DNA of 64,000 bases from Manis javanica (taxonomy: Eukaryota; Chordata; Mammalia; Pholidota; Manidae). The DNA lies in contig NC_133158.1 in NCBI RefSeq assembly GCF_040802235.1, forward strand, positions 15,092,001 to 15,156,000. Reading direction: 5' to 3'. Positions 1-11,955 of the stretch are shown piece after piece. Position 1 is the stretch's first letter, and every line of letters starts with the position of its first letter. The notes beneath the pieces were generated by a model. That model was not told the origin of the DNA. It did not search any database and saw only the letters and a program-made list of their open reading frames with translations. Made by a program: the position numbers and the translations under genes.

Positions 1-120
1 ATTTGATTACCTCTGTGAAGACACAATCTCCAAATAAGGTCATATCCTGAGGTACTGCGGGGTTAGGCCCTCAAGGTACGTACTTTGGAGGGGACATTCT
101 TCAACCCCTAACAGGCACAA
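1..120 (-). repeat. MaLR/MLT1-like LTR fragment
   Basis: On the minus strand this reads as the 5' part of the widespread mammalian LTR that has a 'TTATTTGGAGAT' core followed by 'ACAGAGGTAATCAA'. The same family is present in plus orientation at about 49740-50190, and the two share that core. The element is cut by the window edge. The subfamily name is uncertain. Confidence 0.65.
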
Positions 121-189
121 GTAAAGAGGCCAACGTGAGAGGCATCCATGCCAAGGAGTTGTACAGGACAATGGCTGTGAGAGGAGGGA

Positions 190-335
190 AGTTGTTTAAA
201 GTCTCTGAACCACAGTTTGGTCCTCTTTAAAATGGGCTTGGTGCTGGCAGTAAGAAAGCCTACCTCCTAGGGTTGCCATGAGGACTCAACAAGATCATCC
301 ATTTCACGGGAACAGCATCAGGCTTGGGCACAGAA
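190..335 (+). repeat. MIR SINE fragment
   Basis: The order of signals follows MIR: a degenerate 'cctcagtttcc...aaaatggg' segment (here 'ccacagtttggtcctctttaaaatggg'-like), then 'ggttgccatgaggactcaa', then a 'cttgggcacagaatgtg' tail. It is an ancient, diverged copy. Confidence 0.6.
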
Positions 336-794
336 TGTGCTTGATGAAGGTCAGGTGTCTACTTCTGCATGTGTCCAACTTCAAGTCATCCAAACAGACA
401 CTGCTAACAGCCACTGGGTAGGCGGGCCCAAGAGAAACAGTACAGCTCTATTCCAGAGGGCACTGGGAAGCCCTCTGGAACACCAAACCCCTCTCACTAT
501 AATTGCCCGCTTCATACTGGTCTCCACTAGACTAGACTGTACATTCCCTAAAGGCAGGAACTGTCTCACAGATCCAAGCTTCCTACCAAACCACCATCTT
601 CTGGGCTGAATGGTGCACCTACTGTGCATTTGACAAAAACCACTGGAAGAATAAAAGAATATTAATATTTAATAGAAATATTAACAGTAAAGGTATTTCT
701 TTAACAAGCATTTTAGCCATACAGGAAAAACAGAAAATGTACCCAAATTATACACCAGACAACATTTCTACTCAAGTGAACATTAACATAAAAT
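336..794. other. Non-coding spacer
   Basis: No gene was seen. Around 530-575 the text resembles an L2 3' end (a 'gactgtacattcccta...ggcaggaactgtctc' pattern). Open frames of 90 and 82 codons lie on opposite strands over the same bases, show no recognisable domain and are judged chance. Confidence 0.4.
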
Positions 795-1320
795 AAAGTT
801 CATTGTACCCCATGTTCATAGCAGCATTATTCACAACAGCCAGAAGATGGAAGAAACCCATCTTCTGGCTATGAGAGGACCAAAGAGAGGATAAACAAAA
901 TGTTATATACACATACAAAGGAGTATTATCCAGTCTTAAAAGAGAGAGAAATTATGACACATGCTACAACATGGATGAAACTTAAGGGCATTATGCTAAG
1001 TGAAATAAACCATTCACAAAGGACAAATATTTAATGAGTCCTCTTATGTGAGGTACCTAGAGTAGTCAAATTCAGAGACAAAAAGCAGAATGGTAGTTTC
1101 CAGAGAATAAAGAGAGGGAAAAATGTGAAGTTAGTGTTTAATGGGTACAAGGTTTCAGTTAGGGAACATAAGAAAGCTCTGGAAATGCATGGCGCTGATG
1201 GTTGCACAATGTGAATGCACTTAATGCCACAAAAAGGTTCACTTAAAAATGATTAAAATGGTAAACTGTATGTTCTGTATATTCTTCTACAGTAAAAAAG
1301 TAAACAATTAAAAATTTTTA
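795..1320 (+). repeat. L1 3' end (old L1M type)
   Basis: Matches the end of L1 ORF2 and the start of the 3' UTR: 'ttcatagcagcattattcacaacagcc', then 'acaacatggatgaaactt', 'attatgctaagtgaaataa', 'agaatggtagtttccag' and a final A-rich tail. All frames are broken. A local 13-base inverted duplication sits at 838-870. Confidence 0.85.
838..870. repeat. Perfect 13-bp inverted repeat inside L1
   Basis: The arm AGCCAGAAGATGG (838-850) is followed by a 7-base loop and its exact reverse complement (858-870). The second arm is not what L1 consensus has here, so it appears to be a local copy of the first. Confidence 0.85.
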
Positions 1321-2035
1321 AATACAAAGTATACACATTCATATCTGTAGTACCTTTAGAAACTTGGGAAGTAAAAACAAGGTTTCAGAGAGACATAAAA
1401 GAAATTTGGTGGTCCAAACTTTGAATCAAAAAAGTTCTTTTGCTACTTCCCTGAACACCCCAAAATGTAATTACAAAGACACTGCTTTGCATTCATAATT
1501 AATTTTTCCTTAAATTATGATAATGTTGCTTATTTAAAACTTAAAAGTTCCAGGAAAAGGATTCTCTCTGACCTATTAAAAAAGACTTTGAAGTATGTTG
1601 GAGTAAAACAGATTCATCCTGGAGCACAGAACAAAATAACTTCAAGAAATAAATATTGTAATTCATGGATTACAGCAAATATACCATTATTGATATACTG
1701 CCAATTTTAAGAGAAATGAAAGGCCATACTCACTTGGGGCCCTTTAATGGAAAAGAAAATTTAATAATTTGCTCTCATCTTTATCTAAAGGTTAACTCTG
1801 TAAGTTTCCCCCCCACATTAAAATTATATTTTATGTAAAATATAGTTATAAAATCAATTTTATACCACTCATAAAGCCTCACCATAAATCTACACCAAAC
1901 AAAAAAGAAAGCATCTATTAACTCACAACATGTCCTGCTAGGAGTTTTAGAGTTGTCTTGCAAAAGGTTTTGAATCCTAAAAGCACTCTGTGATATAGCA
2001 ATTTATAATAAGACATATATATTTGATTGTCATCC
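1321..2035. other. AT-rich non-coding sequence
   Basis: Nothing recognised. It is strongly AT-rich with frequent stops in all frames. Confidence 0.5.
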
Positions 2036-2039
2036 CAGG

Positions 2040-2760
2040 TCCTAGTACAGAACTCCTAAAATCCTTGGAATGTCCTAAAATATAGTGATAATGCTGTCTT
2101 TATTACGTTAATGATGCAACTTTTGGAAAATCCCTAGGAAACCCAAAGATGGGGGCTGGTTGCCAGGGGGAATTACCCAAGTTTAGAGAGTTGGAATTTT
2201 CAAGTCCCACCCATCCACCTCCAGGGAGGGGAGAGTGACTGGAAATTCATATCAAAAGTTCAATCACAGGGCCATTGATTTAATCAACCATGGCTATGCA
2301 GTGAGTCCTCCATAAAAATCCCGGAGCTACGAATGTGGGAAAGCGGCAAGCTCGATGAGCATGGACAATCTACGGCCCTTCCACGTACCCTGCCCTAGTC
2401 CTCTCTTACATCTGGCTATTCCTGAGTTATATTCTTCTATAATGAACTAGTAATCTAGTTAGTAAAATGTCTCTCTAAATTCTGTGAACAGCTCTTGCAA
2501 ATTAACTGAACCCAAGGAGGGGAGTCATGTGAATCTCCAAGCTATAGTCAGTTGGCCAGAAGCACAGGTGACAACCTGGCCTTGAGACTGGCATCCAAAA
2601 AAGGCACAGTCTTGTAGGGCTGAGCCCCTAACCTAAAGAATCTGACAGTATCTCCCAGGTAAACAGTGTCAGAATTCAGGATTGAGTTGAATAATAGAAC
2701 ACCCAGCAGTGAGAACTGCTTGATGATGCTGGAAGACTCAGACATATGAATGGATGTCAG
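2040..2760 (+). repeat. ERV LTR, copy A of a two-copy family
   Basis: About 0.7 kb with LTR-like order: a 'cctccataaaaatcc' TATA-like segment near 2309-2323, then 'gtgacaacctgg', 'gggctgagcccctaacct' and 'aacacccagcagtg' downstream. The same ordered blocks recur at 45650-46410 in the same orientation. Probably an ERVL- or class-I-type solo LTR. The family name is not certain. Confidence 0.65.
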
Positions 2761-3690
2761 AATCTACAGCCTTAGGCTCCGACTCTGGAAGGAGCAGTCA
2801 CAGGACTTCAGCCTCCATTTCAAACCTACCTACTCAACAGCCAGCCTTTCAATCCTTCTTTATCATTTTAAATTAGTGAGGATACTCTGTTTACAACTTC
2901 ACCATCTCAAAATTTATCTAGTTTTCCTAATTAGTCAAATAGTACATTGATTTCTTCATACTAATTATGAGAAAGTTAAAAACTGAAAAATTCATTTTTC
3001 TTTTCCCTGTGTTACTGGTTTTCAATTTTAATGATATATCACTTGTAAAAAGTTCTGAATCTTAACAAAGAATCATTCACCATTAGTAGCTCATTCCCTT
3101 AATCGAAAATAATTAATAACTCTCAGCTTTCTTTACATTATTTATTAAAGACTTACAAAGCCCTAAGGATGGAATGAGAGTGTATATTAAATATGGCTTA
3201 CCTTTCCTTGTTTTCTAAGGTAAGTTAACCCAAGTAAGTCCAGCTGTTGTAACACAGCATCTCAACAGCAACTATGAGAGCACAAGCAGAAGACTGTGAC
3301 ATCAAGCAAAAGATACAGTTTCCTTATAAAAATATGGAGATGTTTATCATAAGGGGAAACCTGTAATATTTTCTGGTAAAGCTAAAATGCTGGTCTCTTC
3401 TTCCAGTTAGTACTGAATACAAGAAAGTCCTTTTCCTAGGAGACTTCATTTTATTCTTCCACTCCTGAGCATATACAAGGTGCCGTACGAGGCCTCTCTC
3501 TCTCCTTCTCTGTCCTGCCCACCTTGACTCCTGTGATTTCCCACTTTGCACTTACATGGCTTGTCACCCTTGCAGCAAGTCATGGTGTTGAGAGGACTCA
3601 GGAGGAAGGCAGAGAAAACACTGAAGGCTCTTTATGGAAATAAAGCCTTTCTGATTATAGTTAATGAAAATAACACCAAAACCAATGAAC
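2761..3690. other. AT-rich non-coding sequence
   Basis: No gene or repeat could be supported. Short open frames of 66-75 codons near 2750-2950 and 3324-3752 lie among dense stops and have no recognisable features. Confidence 0.45.
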
Positions 3691-3694
3691 TAAT

Positions 3695-3850
3695 ATGTAT
3701 TATTCATTTAGGACACAGTGCTAAGATGGTAGGCATGAATAAGTTCAGTTGATCCTCAGTATAAGTCTGGGAGGTAAATACTGAAACTTCCCATTTTGCA
3801 GATGAGGAAATTGAGGCACAGGTAATTTCATCAAATTTAAGAATTAGCAA
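3695..3850 (-). repeat. MIR SINE fragment
   Basis: Contains the diagnostic antisense MIR core 'ttttgcagatgaggaaattgaggcacagg'-type text (3793-3821), preceded by an 'ggaggtaaatactg' element that corresponds to the MIR 'tacctacctca' side. Confidence 0.75.
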
Positions 3851-5930
3851 CTTTTGCACTTCTATGAACTATTGGGAAAAACCAGCCAATCAACCTATAA
3901 CACAAGTGTATAATATACCAGGCTTTCAAAGATGCTGAAATATGAAAAAGAAAACATGTGACTCTTATCATAACATGTTATTTTCACAAGATCACAAAAT
4001 TACTATGTTGAAATCAAGACTTGAACTCACACAGTCTGGTTCCAGTCCTGGTTGATGCCTATTATCCTGATATAATTATTAAGAGTCCCCTTTGGCCCTC
4101 AAACATGCTGCAGTTTTAAGGATAAAATATACGGTCTTCCTGCTCATGGTCGGAGTGAAATGAACCCAGCCTTGCGGTCCCAGCTGACTGCACCAGGGGT
4201 TGATGGAGTAAGCAGCCTCTGCAGGCAGCCTGGAGGAAGCCCTGCCCAAGAGCGGTGGCAAAAAGACCTACACAAATCCTCTACGGGAAGCATAGAGTGG
4301 AAGTGAACCTAGAGAAACTGGGTTATTTCAACTCAGAATATTGTTGCAAAGCTGAGGAAGTGTTCCAGACCTGAATGAAGCCTATTGCCTACATTTGTCT
4401 CAGAAGCACTTACTTGGCTATTTGCATTGATGAACTGATTTCCCATGACATCCTCTTTCCCCACTTCATAATTCTTGCCTGATAATTACTTTTCATTGTG
4501 AACACAAGAAAATGATTAAAACAAGGCCCACTACCATCACCTTAAACTCTGGTAAATTAGTCCAGCTCAGACAAGAAAAGTGTATAATAACAGAATCTTC
4601 AGAAATCTGGAAATGTGAGAAAGGAAACAAAGCAACCATAGACAGGAGAACTTGGAGAAAAGAAGATAGATAGCTTGGCAGCAGTTCCTGAAGCATAGAA
4701 AATGTAACCATATTTTAAATGGGTCAGGTCACCCCGGCAAACCATACCCAGAGCCCTGCTACTCGAAGGGACCACGATGCTGCTCCTCTCTCCAAGGCCT
4801 CCCCACACAGGCCACAGGTGGCAGAACAGAGGGAGACACCCTATCCAGACCCATGCATCTTTCAGCTGCCCAGTGACCTAAACCTGAATGCCAAAGGATG
4901 AGCTAGACCACTGAGATGTCCTTGTGACTATTAGAACTAAAATAACATCCTGGGAGACAGAAGCTGGACGATGGATAGGTGTCAGGGGTCTGCATCAGAC
5001 GTAGGAACAAAGTTATGTATAGATAAAAGTTATAAAGAAGTGTTACCATGAGTACAGTTACAGAAAAGGCATAGAGAAGCCAGCAACAAGGAAGATTAGT
5101 CTTGAGTTTTAGTACACATTCCCTTCAATAAACCCTTTTTGCCTTGAAAAAGTCCGAGTAGGTCTTTCTTTCAACCAAAGAAGCCTTAGGAAGCAACTGC
5201 ATGATCCACGTAAGACTGGGAACACAGAAGAAAATAACTAATCCAGACTGCATCATTCCAATAGGGCCCAGAAGGCCATCAATGTCAGACAAGGTAGGCA
5301 TGGGACTTAGGAAAACTCTTCACTGCATTCAAGACAAAGATATGCCAGACCTCCATCCCATCCCAACTCAAAGGACCCAAATTTACACAGACCTATTCCT
5401 TCTACTTTGCCATTTCTCCAATATCAATTCACATATTACATCAATTCCCTTCAATTTTAAAATAAAAGTAAACTTTAGAAGGAAATGTTAGAAATCTAAT
5501 CCTTCATGACTACTGCCTAAGTGCTATTCTTTTGGAATGATTTCTAGAAAGGGGCAAAAGCTGGCCACATTATCAGCACACTGATCAAAGTCTGAAATCA
5601 GACTACGAGGAAGCTCCATCCTCCACTGCCACCCCTCAAAGTCCACCCTGCAAAGACAATGCAACTTCACAGTTTCTCCAGCATTCCTAAAACGCTAAGG
5701 GTATGCTCTACACTGAGTAGTCAGTGAAGGGCATGTGCTGGTTGCCTTTTGGTACATGCTGTGACTATAGTCTATTCTTTAAGTGTCCCCACACCTCAAA
5801 TCTTTGACACAAATGAGGTTCAGAAACTATTGCTATTAAGTCAATGCCAAGATGTGCAAAAGTTTCTGGAATGAGCAACATGAAGCATGGTGCAACTGAG
5901 CTCCCCATGAGACCCTCCCCACTGCCACCC
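3851..5930. other. Non-coding spacer
   Basis: No gene can be assigned. A short, more GC-rich patch at 4110-4260 is open on the minus strand for 60 codons but has no recognisable domain and no convincing pair of splice sites. 'tcaataaaccctttttgcc' near 5127-5145 looks like an LTR-type poly(A) signal but is isolated. Confidence 0.4.
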
Positions 5931-5934
5931 TGGA

Positions 5935-6090
5935 CATCACCAGACCTTTTCCCCATCTGTGGAACAATGAAGATAACCAGGGCCTGGGAGGCAGACTATC
6001 TGAGCCTCAAGTTCTCAGATGTAAACTTAGAATAAGCACCTATGTCTTGCATAGTTGTTGCAAAAATTAAGTGAAATAAAACATCGAAAC
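5935..6090 (+). repeat. MIR SINE fragment
   Basis: 'ttccccatctgtggaacaatgaagataa' followed by 'catagttgttgcaaaaattaagtgaaataaaac' matches the MIR core and its 'gggttgttgtgaggattaaatga' downstream segment. Confidence 0.65.
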
Positions 6091-6234
6091 ACCAAGCCAA
6101 TGCCTAATCCTGAGACAGCAGCAAACAATAAATATGTATGAAATCTGGGAAAGGAAAACTATTGTAGTTCTGTTAAGCCTTCAAAAATGAGAGTAAATTG
6201 ATCTTTGAATTCACTGCGAGAGAAATAATCATTG

Positions 6235-6420
6235 TGAGGCCACCATCTAATCATACAGCCAAGGATCATACACAGCATCTTATTTAATCCTGGTAACCAT
6301 CTGTGAGAATTACCCCCTTTCAGTGAACACTAAATTGAGGTTTAGTCAAGTTCAATAATCTGCAGAGCAAGAACCTGGCAGACCAAGAGCTTGAACTTAG
6401 TTTTATTTGAACACAGAACT
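6235..6420 (-). repeat. MIR SINE fragment
   Basis: Antisense MIR order: 'cagcatcttatttaatcctggtaac', a degenerate 'aaattgaggtttagtcaag', then 'agagcaagaacctgg' and 'agagcttgaactta'. Confidence 0.6.
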
Positions 6421-6654
6421 CATACCCTTTTCTCTTATTACCATTTCCCAGACTCAGAAGACAAGAAAGGAGGGCACTGGATAAGAGCCTCAAGTGCAGT
6501 GCTGACTGGTGCACACAAGTCAGCTCAAGCCCAAATGACCAAAGGTGCCTGTCATTCCGAAGCAAAGAGGCGGGGAAAGGTAAACAATTGGCATAACTCA
6601 ATGGTTCAGCCCAAACAGGACCCTTCACAATATAGTTTGATGTTTAAACAGCAG

Positions 6655-6845
6655 AAGTGGCTTGTTAGCAGGAGGCGGGTGACCCTGGTACTGTGACTTT
6701 AAGCAAGTTACTATGCAGACCCTCCATGCCTGTGTTCACTCATAAGCAACACAAAGAGAGAACAATCTCCCTTGGAGTAATGTTGTAAGGGTTAAAGAAA
6801 TAATGTGCAGCAATCACTTTGCACAGGGCCTGTCACATACAAAAC
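6655..6845 (+). repeat. MIR SINE fragment
   Basis: Sense MIR order: 'tgtgactttaagcaagttact', 'tgttgtaagggttaaagaaata' and 'ctttgcacagggcctgtcac'. Confidence 0.65.
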
Positions 6846-7024
6846 AAACAGTCCTACTATTATGAAAGCCCTTTCACAACTAGATTTGCTACAAACCCTT
6901 CCTTCCTTGCTTGCCTAAATTATCTGCATCATACCTCAACTTCTCCTGTTACTTACCTGCCTCTCCCAAGTCTGCATACCCAACTCACTTATTTAGACCA
7001 CAGAAACTTAATGAATACATAGTC

Positions 7025-7370
7025 AGGCCAGCTGGGGAAACAGTATATAAGAAAAATCTTTGCCCTCAGAGTTTATAGTCTTACATTTGTAAGAGAAAGA
7101 GGAAGACGGGCAATGAATAAACAAAAAATGCACACTAAACCACCAGGTAAAGTGTTACAAAGTACAATTAAGTAGGTAAGGGGTAGAGAATAATCCCTGG
7201 GGAGAGGTGCCAGATAAAATAATCTGGGAAAGCCCTGTCTGGACTTAATATTGAAGCACACAGCTGAATGAAGGAGAAAACAAGGCATGAGATCAGAGGG
7301 AACAGTGTTTTAGACATGGGGAACAGCAAGCACTCTGATGGGTAAAGAAGCACAGTATCTTACAAGGTGA
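7025..7370 (-). repeat. L2 LINE 3' portion
   Basis: Antisense L2: 'ttgccctcagagtttatagtc', 'gggcaatgaataaacaaaaaa', then 'ctgggaaagccctgtctggac' and 'gggaacagcaagcactctgatg'. These correspond to L2 3'-end text read backwards. Confidence 0.6.
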
Positions 7371-7494
7371 AGAACATAGTTCTACTGTAGCCCTTACAAT
7401 GCTGTAGTAGAACTACTGGTTTACTTACCAATTTTGCACCTAAACTATAAGTCCTCTGAGCATAGGAGTATATACCTTCTTTCAGAATACCATC

Positions 7495-7615
7495 ATTCAT
7501 ACAATACATATTTATTAAGTGCAACTACATGCCTAGCACTCTCTTAAATACTAGGTTTACAATGAAGAACTAAATCAGGACAGCCTTTGCCTTCAGGGAG
7601 CTTAAAACAAATAAC
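7495..7615 (-). repeat. L2 LINE 3' terminus
   Basis: 'acatatttattaagtgcaactacatgcctagcactctcttaaatactagg' followed by 'ttgccttcagggagctta' is the reverse complement of the L2 3' end. Confidence 0.65.
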
Positions 7616-7694
7616 ATTGGGCAAAAATTAAGTGCTCAGAAAAGATCTACTAAATGAACAATATTTGCTTGATTTGTAGTTGTACAGTTCTATG

Positions 7695-8025
7695 TCATGC
7701 CAAGTTCTGGGCTTTCTACACCCCATCCTTTCTTTCTCATTTTTCTAAAAGATCACCATCAGCCCTCAACTTCTGTTATGTACCTGCCTCTCTCTTCTCC
7801 ACACCAAATTAAGAAGGTCACCAACAATCTCCCCATGATCTCTCTCCCCTCGGCCTTTGTACGGAGCCCACTCCACCTGGAATGCCCTCACCACCTCCAG
7901 CTTCTTCACCAGACTAACTCTGGTGTTATTTTCCAAAATTTCATTAGTGTATTGATTTTACCATTTGCTCAAATGTGTACAAATCTCTCAACTTCTTCAG
8001 GCAAAATGTTTCCATCAAGTAACAG
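7695..8025 (+). repeat. L2 LINE fragment
   Basis: Sense L2 with the typical 'cctcggcctttgtacggagcccactccacctggaatgccctcaccacc' segment, which corresponds to the L2 'cagggcctttgcacttgctgttcc' region. The 111-codon open frame over it is repeat-derived, not a gene. Confidence 0.6.
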
Positions 8026-9065
8026 AACATGATGTATCAGGTGCTATTCCAAACTGAGGTAGAGAGAGCTGAAGGACAAATGATCTGCTATTTATGTAAT
8101 TTTTTTCCCTCCCAAAAATGTGCAATATTTCAATGACTTTCTGGGCAGAATGGGGCTGGGATACAAATTCTCACTCCTATGGGTCCATGCATTCTATTAC
8201 TCAGCTATAAGAGAAATGTTTTATTTACAGAAAACAAAACCAATTTGGGACACGAGCTATCACTGAAAGGTCTTTCCCACACAGAGGGTCAATAGTTTAG
8301 CACCTAATTTATTTTAGATGGATTTCCTTTTCTAACAGCAGAAATTGCAGTTGTACTTCATTTAAAAAAAAATTATTATTCTAGGCAAGAAGGCAGATAT
8401 AGGTTACGTCACAACTTCCAAAGCAGCCTCCACAGCTTCATTTAGCTGATAAGAACTTGCACATGACCTTTGGTCCTTTGCTTCTGAAAGCCAGGTATCC
8501 ATCTTTCTCCACCCACTTCCAGAAAAGCAGAAAATGAAGGTGGAGCCATCCATTTTGAACTGCAGGGGCACGGGTTTAAGCAGTTTTCTTCAACAATATA
8601 CATTCCTCACTGAGCTCCTGGATAGAAGCTCTGGGCTTTGTAGAGAACCACAGAATAATGCTAAAGCCAGGAGCCTGGGAAGCAGCGTTTCCAACAATGT
8701 CTGTGCTTCTCTTACAACAGAAGAGCTCAGGGAACTTCACCCACAGCCATTATGAGAAGGGAAATGTACTAAAAGACAATAATACCAAGCTTAGAATTAC
8801 TATCAAAGTTTTAAACTCAGTGCCCTCAGCCAAGATTTCCCGTAAGACCGACAGAATGGACTCATTTCTGTCCCCACCCTGCTCATGCTGTGTCTTGCTG
8901 TAACATGCTGCCGTGCACCACAGCTAACTGTTCTCCCAGCTATTTGGACATGGCAACAGGGCCCATGGGTCTGTGAAAAAGGCACCTAACAATGGTTGTC
9001 TTTCCTGGAGTGCTGAGTTCATTGAAAAACATTCCCTCTAAAGTTTCAAGGCCAGCCTCTATCGA
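8026..9065. other. Non-coding spacer
   Basis: Apparently unique sequence. Overlapping small frames at 8534-8903 and 8803-8985 have no family features, and no splice-bounded exon could be argued. Confidence 0.4.
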
Positions 9066-9069
9066 TAAT

Positions 9070-9195
9070 AGGGAGTATACAGTGCAGTAATTAAATACCT
9101 GGTTTTCAGCAGCCAGAACTGGGATTCAGACCGTTGTTTTGTACTAGCTGAGTAACTTGGGGCAAGTCACCTAACCACCTTTAAGCTCTTTAAAA
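9070..9195 (+). repeat. MIR SINE fragment
   Basis: Sense MIR with 'gcagccagaactgggattcagacc', 'actagctgagtaacttggggcaagtcacctaacc' and 'tttaagctcttt'. Confidence 0.8.
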
Positions 9196-9395
9196 CTCCT
9201 ATCAGACCTCTTATCAGATTACTACTTGTACTACCTCCTTCCCCCACTTTAACGGAGCTCATTCCCACCTCAGGGCCTTTGCACCAGCTGTCCTCTCTGC
9301 CTAATACACTCTTCCCCAAAGTTTCACCTGGCTGGCTACTTTTCATTACTCAGATATGAGTTCAAATGTCAAAAAGTCACCTCCAGGATCCCATA
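9196..9395 (+). repeat. L2 LINE, left part of a copy split by an L1
   Basis: 'cccacctcagggcctttgcaccagctgtcctctctgcc' and 'ttcattactcagatatgagttcaaatgtca' are classic L2 3'-region text. The same L2 appears to resume at about 9715. Confidence 0.75.
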
Positions 9396-9700
9396 AACAT
9401 AATATTGAGTATGTAAGTGCATATTGTGTAATTCCATTTACATAAAGAACAAAAAGGAACAAAACCAACATATGGTGGTGTAAGTAAGGGGACTAGTTAC
9501 CCTTTTTAGGGGTGGAGGTAGTGACAGGAAGGAGCACCAGGGGTCCCTCTAGGTTGCTGCTAAATGATTAGTTTCTTGATCTGGATCTGGTTACCTGGGC
9601 ATGTTCAGTCTGCAAGCTCATCAAGGTGTTCACTTACATTAACTACACTGTTAGTACATGTGTTATATTGTAATAGGAAAACTAAGCCAAAACGAAACAA
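9396..9700 (+). repeat. L1 3' UTR fragment inserted in L2
   Basis: 'ttgtgtaattccatttacataaagaacaaaaa', 'ggggtggaggtagtgacaggaagg' and 'ttcttgatctggatctggttac' follow the 3' UTR order of old L1M elements. Confidence 0.6.
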
Positions 9701-9714
9701 CCAACTTGTCAAAT

Positions 9715-9945
9715 TGGTTTTCCTTGATCATCCAATCTATACCCAGCCTCTTGACAACTGTTTCATTTCCTCACAGCATTTGTCACTAGCTGAGATCATC
9801 TTCATTATTGTTTATGTATATACAATCTAGGCCTTCCCCACCCCCATTAAGATATTGTGACCAAGGACTCTACCTGCCTTAATCACTACTCTGAAATAAC
9901 AGTGCCCAGAACAATACTGAATTTTAAATTTATGTAAAATAAAAA
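9715..9945 (+). repeat. L2 LINE, right part of the split copy
   Basis: 'tcacagcatttgtcactagctgagatcatcttcattattgtttatgt' followed by 'ccaaggactctacctgcctt' and 'agtgcccagaacaatactgaa' continues the L2 3' end interrupted at about 9395. Confidence 0.7.
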
Positions 9946-10570
9946 AGGGATAAAGGGGGCCCTTTAAGAATATACCATCAATTCAAAGTCAAAACAGCGA
10001 AGCCAAAAGTAGAGCAAGTAAAATATTTCAATGACATTAAGGGTTAGGAATATGTGCCAATGTTAAATTTAACAATGGATAGGGAGTAGATAAGGTGTCA
10101 TCCTATGAGTACCTTGGTGAGAATGGTTCAAGTTACTTCTCAAAGCAGAAACTGGGTCTTTTATATCTGTACACCCAACAGTTTTGCAAAAGGCCTGGTA
10201 TAAAATAGGTCTGAGCCAAAAGCGGCAACAGATTTCTGAGATACTCGGTGAGGATCTTAAGTTTTGTTGAAAAAGTGGGTCATGTACAACTACTGTGTGC
10301 AATGGGCAAGGGAGTAGGAAGGCACAGCAAAGTGAATTAGATGGACCACAGGCTAAGAAGCATCCCAGAACTTCAGAAGAATTCTTTACAATTCCCAAGC
10401 AATACTCACCTATTTGTATTGCCAATTGTAAGATGTTTATAAAGAAAAAAATCACAATGGGTCAGTGGTGCTAGCTGGATGTTATATAGTTACGACTGGT
10501 ATGCAGGCTTACATTCTGAGGTATTTTCACGAAGAGCTCTACACTCATCAAGCAACAGCCTAGTGTAATG
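9946..10570. other. Non-coding spacer
   Basis: A minus-strand open frame of 128 codons covers 10069-10455. It is cysteine- and leucine-rich with no domain, signal or splice support, and is treated as chance. Confidence 0.4.
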
Positions 10571-10574
10571 CAGA

Positions 10575-10760
10575 TTTAAACATAAACCTTTATTCTATAA
10601 TCAGCTCTGTCACAAACTCTCTTTACAACCTTGAACAAGTCTTTAAACTTCTTTAGGGCTCACTTTTTCTACATGAAAAGAGTTGGACCTGGACACTATG
10701 CACTATTTCCAAATTTAAAAAAACTATTTTCATCATTTAAGCCTGGCATTTATAGGAAAC
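10575..10760 (+). repeat. MIR SINE fragment
   Basis: 'ataatcagctctgtcacaaactctctttacaaccttgaacaagtctttaaacttctttagggctcactttttctacatgaaa' follows the MIR core with moderate divergence. Confidence 0.7.
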
Positions 10761-11955
10761 CACATCATCTACAAGTATGTAAACCAAGCTACCAAATGGA
10801 GTGAGGATCCTTCTACCCAGCCAAACCAAGGGTATCTATCCTGAACCAGATTTTCTAGAGTGTCATATTCAGGCTTTCAATTCTTGGTTAGGTAAGAAGC
10901 CCTGTCCTACTTTAGTTAAACACTTGGATTTCCCTGCACAACAATTATTTCCTCTGCTTGAGTTTTCACTGCCCTGGGCCCCGTGTTTCTCATCAATTCA
11001 AGTCTACACACAGCACCACAATTCTTGTTTTTTCTAACACTTAAATAATGAATAGGACTTCATCACCTGGAGGTATTCTCTTTACTCTATTACAAGAGTT
11101 ATTAGTGATTTTAACTAGGCAAATCCACCATTCCTTTTGCTATCCCACCATGCTGTCAAGTGCCTATTGAGGATATTACAGTAATAAGTATTAACACCTT
11201 TTAAATTTACATTTACAAAAACAGAGAAATGAGAAGTCAGGAAATGAAAGCAGGGGAGAATTTTTTAAAAACTTGCAGATGTCATAATTAACCAAAACTT
11301 AGAGTAACTCAAAAAATTAGTAGCTATCTTTTAAATTTCCTTTTAAACTATACTATGCATATCCTGATTAAAATTGCATTAGTGATAATTTGCCTCTCAT
11401 CAATTAAAAATGGGAAAATGGACATGGGCAATGCTCTGCTGTGACTGTGCCCCCACACCATCCTTTCTTTAAAAGGGAGAGAGATTATCTTTGGAGAGCA
11501 AGTCGAGGGGCTGAGTAAGTTCTCCAAGGGTCATCACCAATTCACAACTCCCCAAAAGCCTTCTGCCTACTGCACTCTTGCCAACTGCATAAGGTAAAAT
11601 CCCAATAGCTATTCAGCATTCACCACTGGCCCACAGGATTTTATTCTCTCTAAACAAGGAAAAAAGTGGACAGAGCCAATGCTCTGATGATGTGTTTTAG
11701 TGACTAATTTCTCACTGAAAGAAGGGAGAGAGGGTTTTGCACTTTTCTCCATGGCCCAAGCATTTCACCAACTCAGGCGTCCCTGGAGTGTTCAAAATCA
11801 GGCAACCTGCACAAAGTTCACTCCGGGAGGCGGGTCACTAACACCAGCGAGGCTGGGATGGCTTCCTAGGCTTGCTCACCATACGGCCTAACAAATGCGC
11901 TCAGGGACAGCGACGTTTCAGAAGCACAACTTAAAAACCTCAGGCTTCCAAAACC
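10761..11955. other. Non-coding sequence left of CpG island 1
   Basis: It lies downstream of the minus-strand exon at 12293-12376, so it is presumably intronic. It is AT-rich. No further minus-strand exon could be identified by eye. Confidence 0.35.

Noticed and set aside
4079-4261. Minus-strand 60-codon frame in a GC-raised patch, considered as exon 2 of the 12.4 kb gene
   Set aside because: The acceptor and donor are weak, no recognisable continuation of a mitochondrial protein exists, and phase could not be justified.
10069-10455. 128-codon minus-strand frame
   Set aside because: No domain, no splice or promoter support, surrounded by non-coding sequence. Length is within chance for 64 kb.
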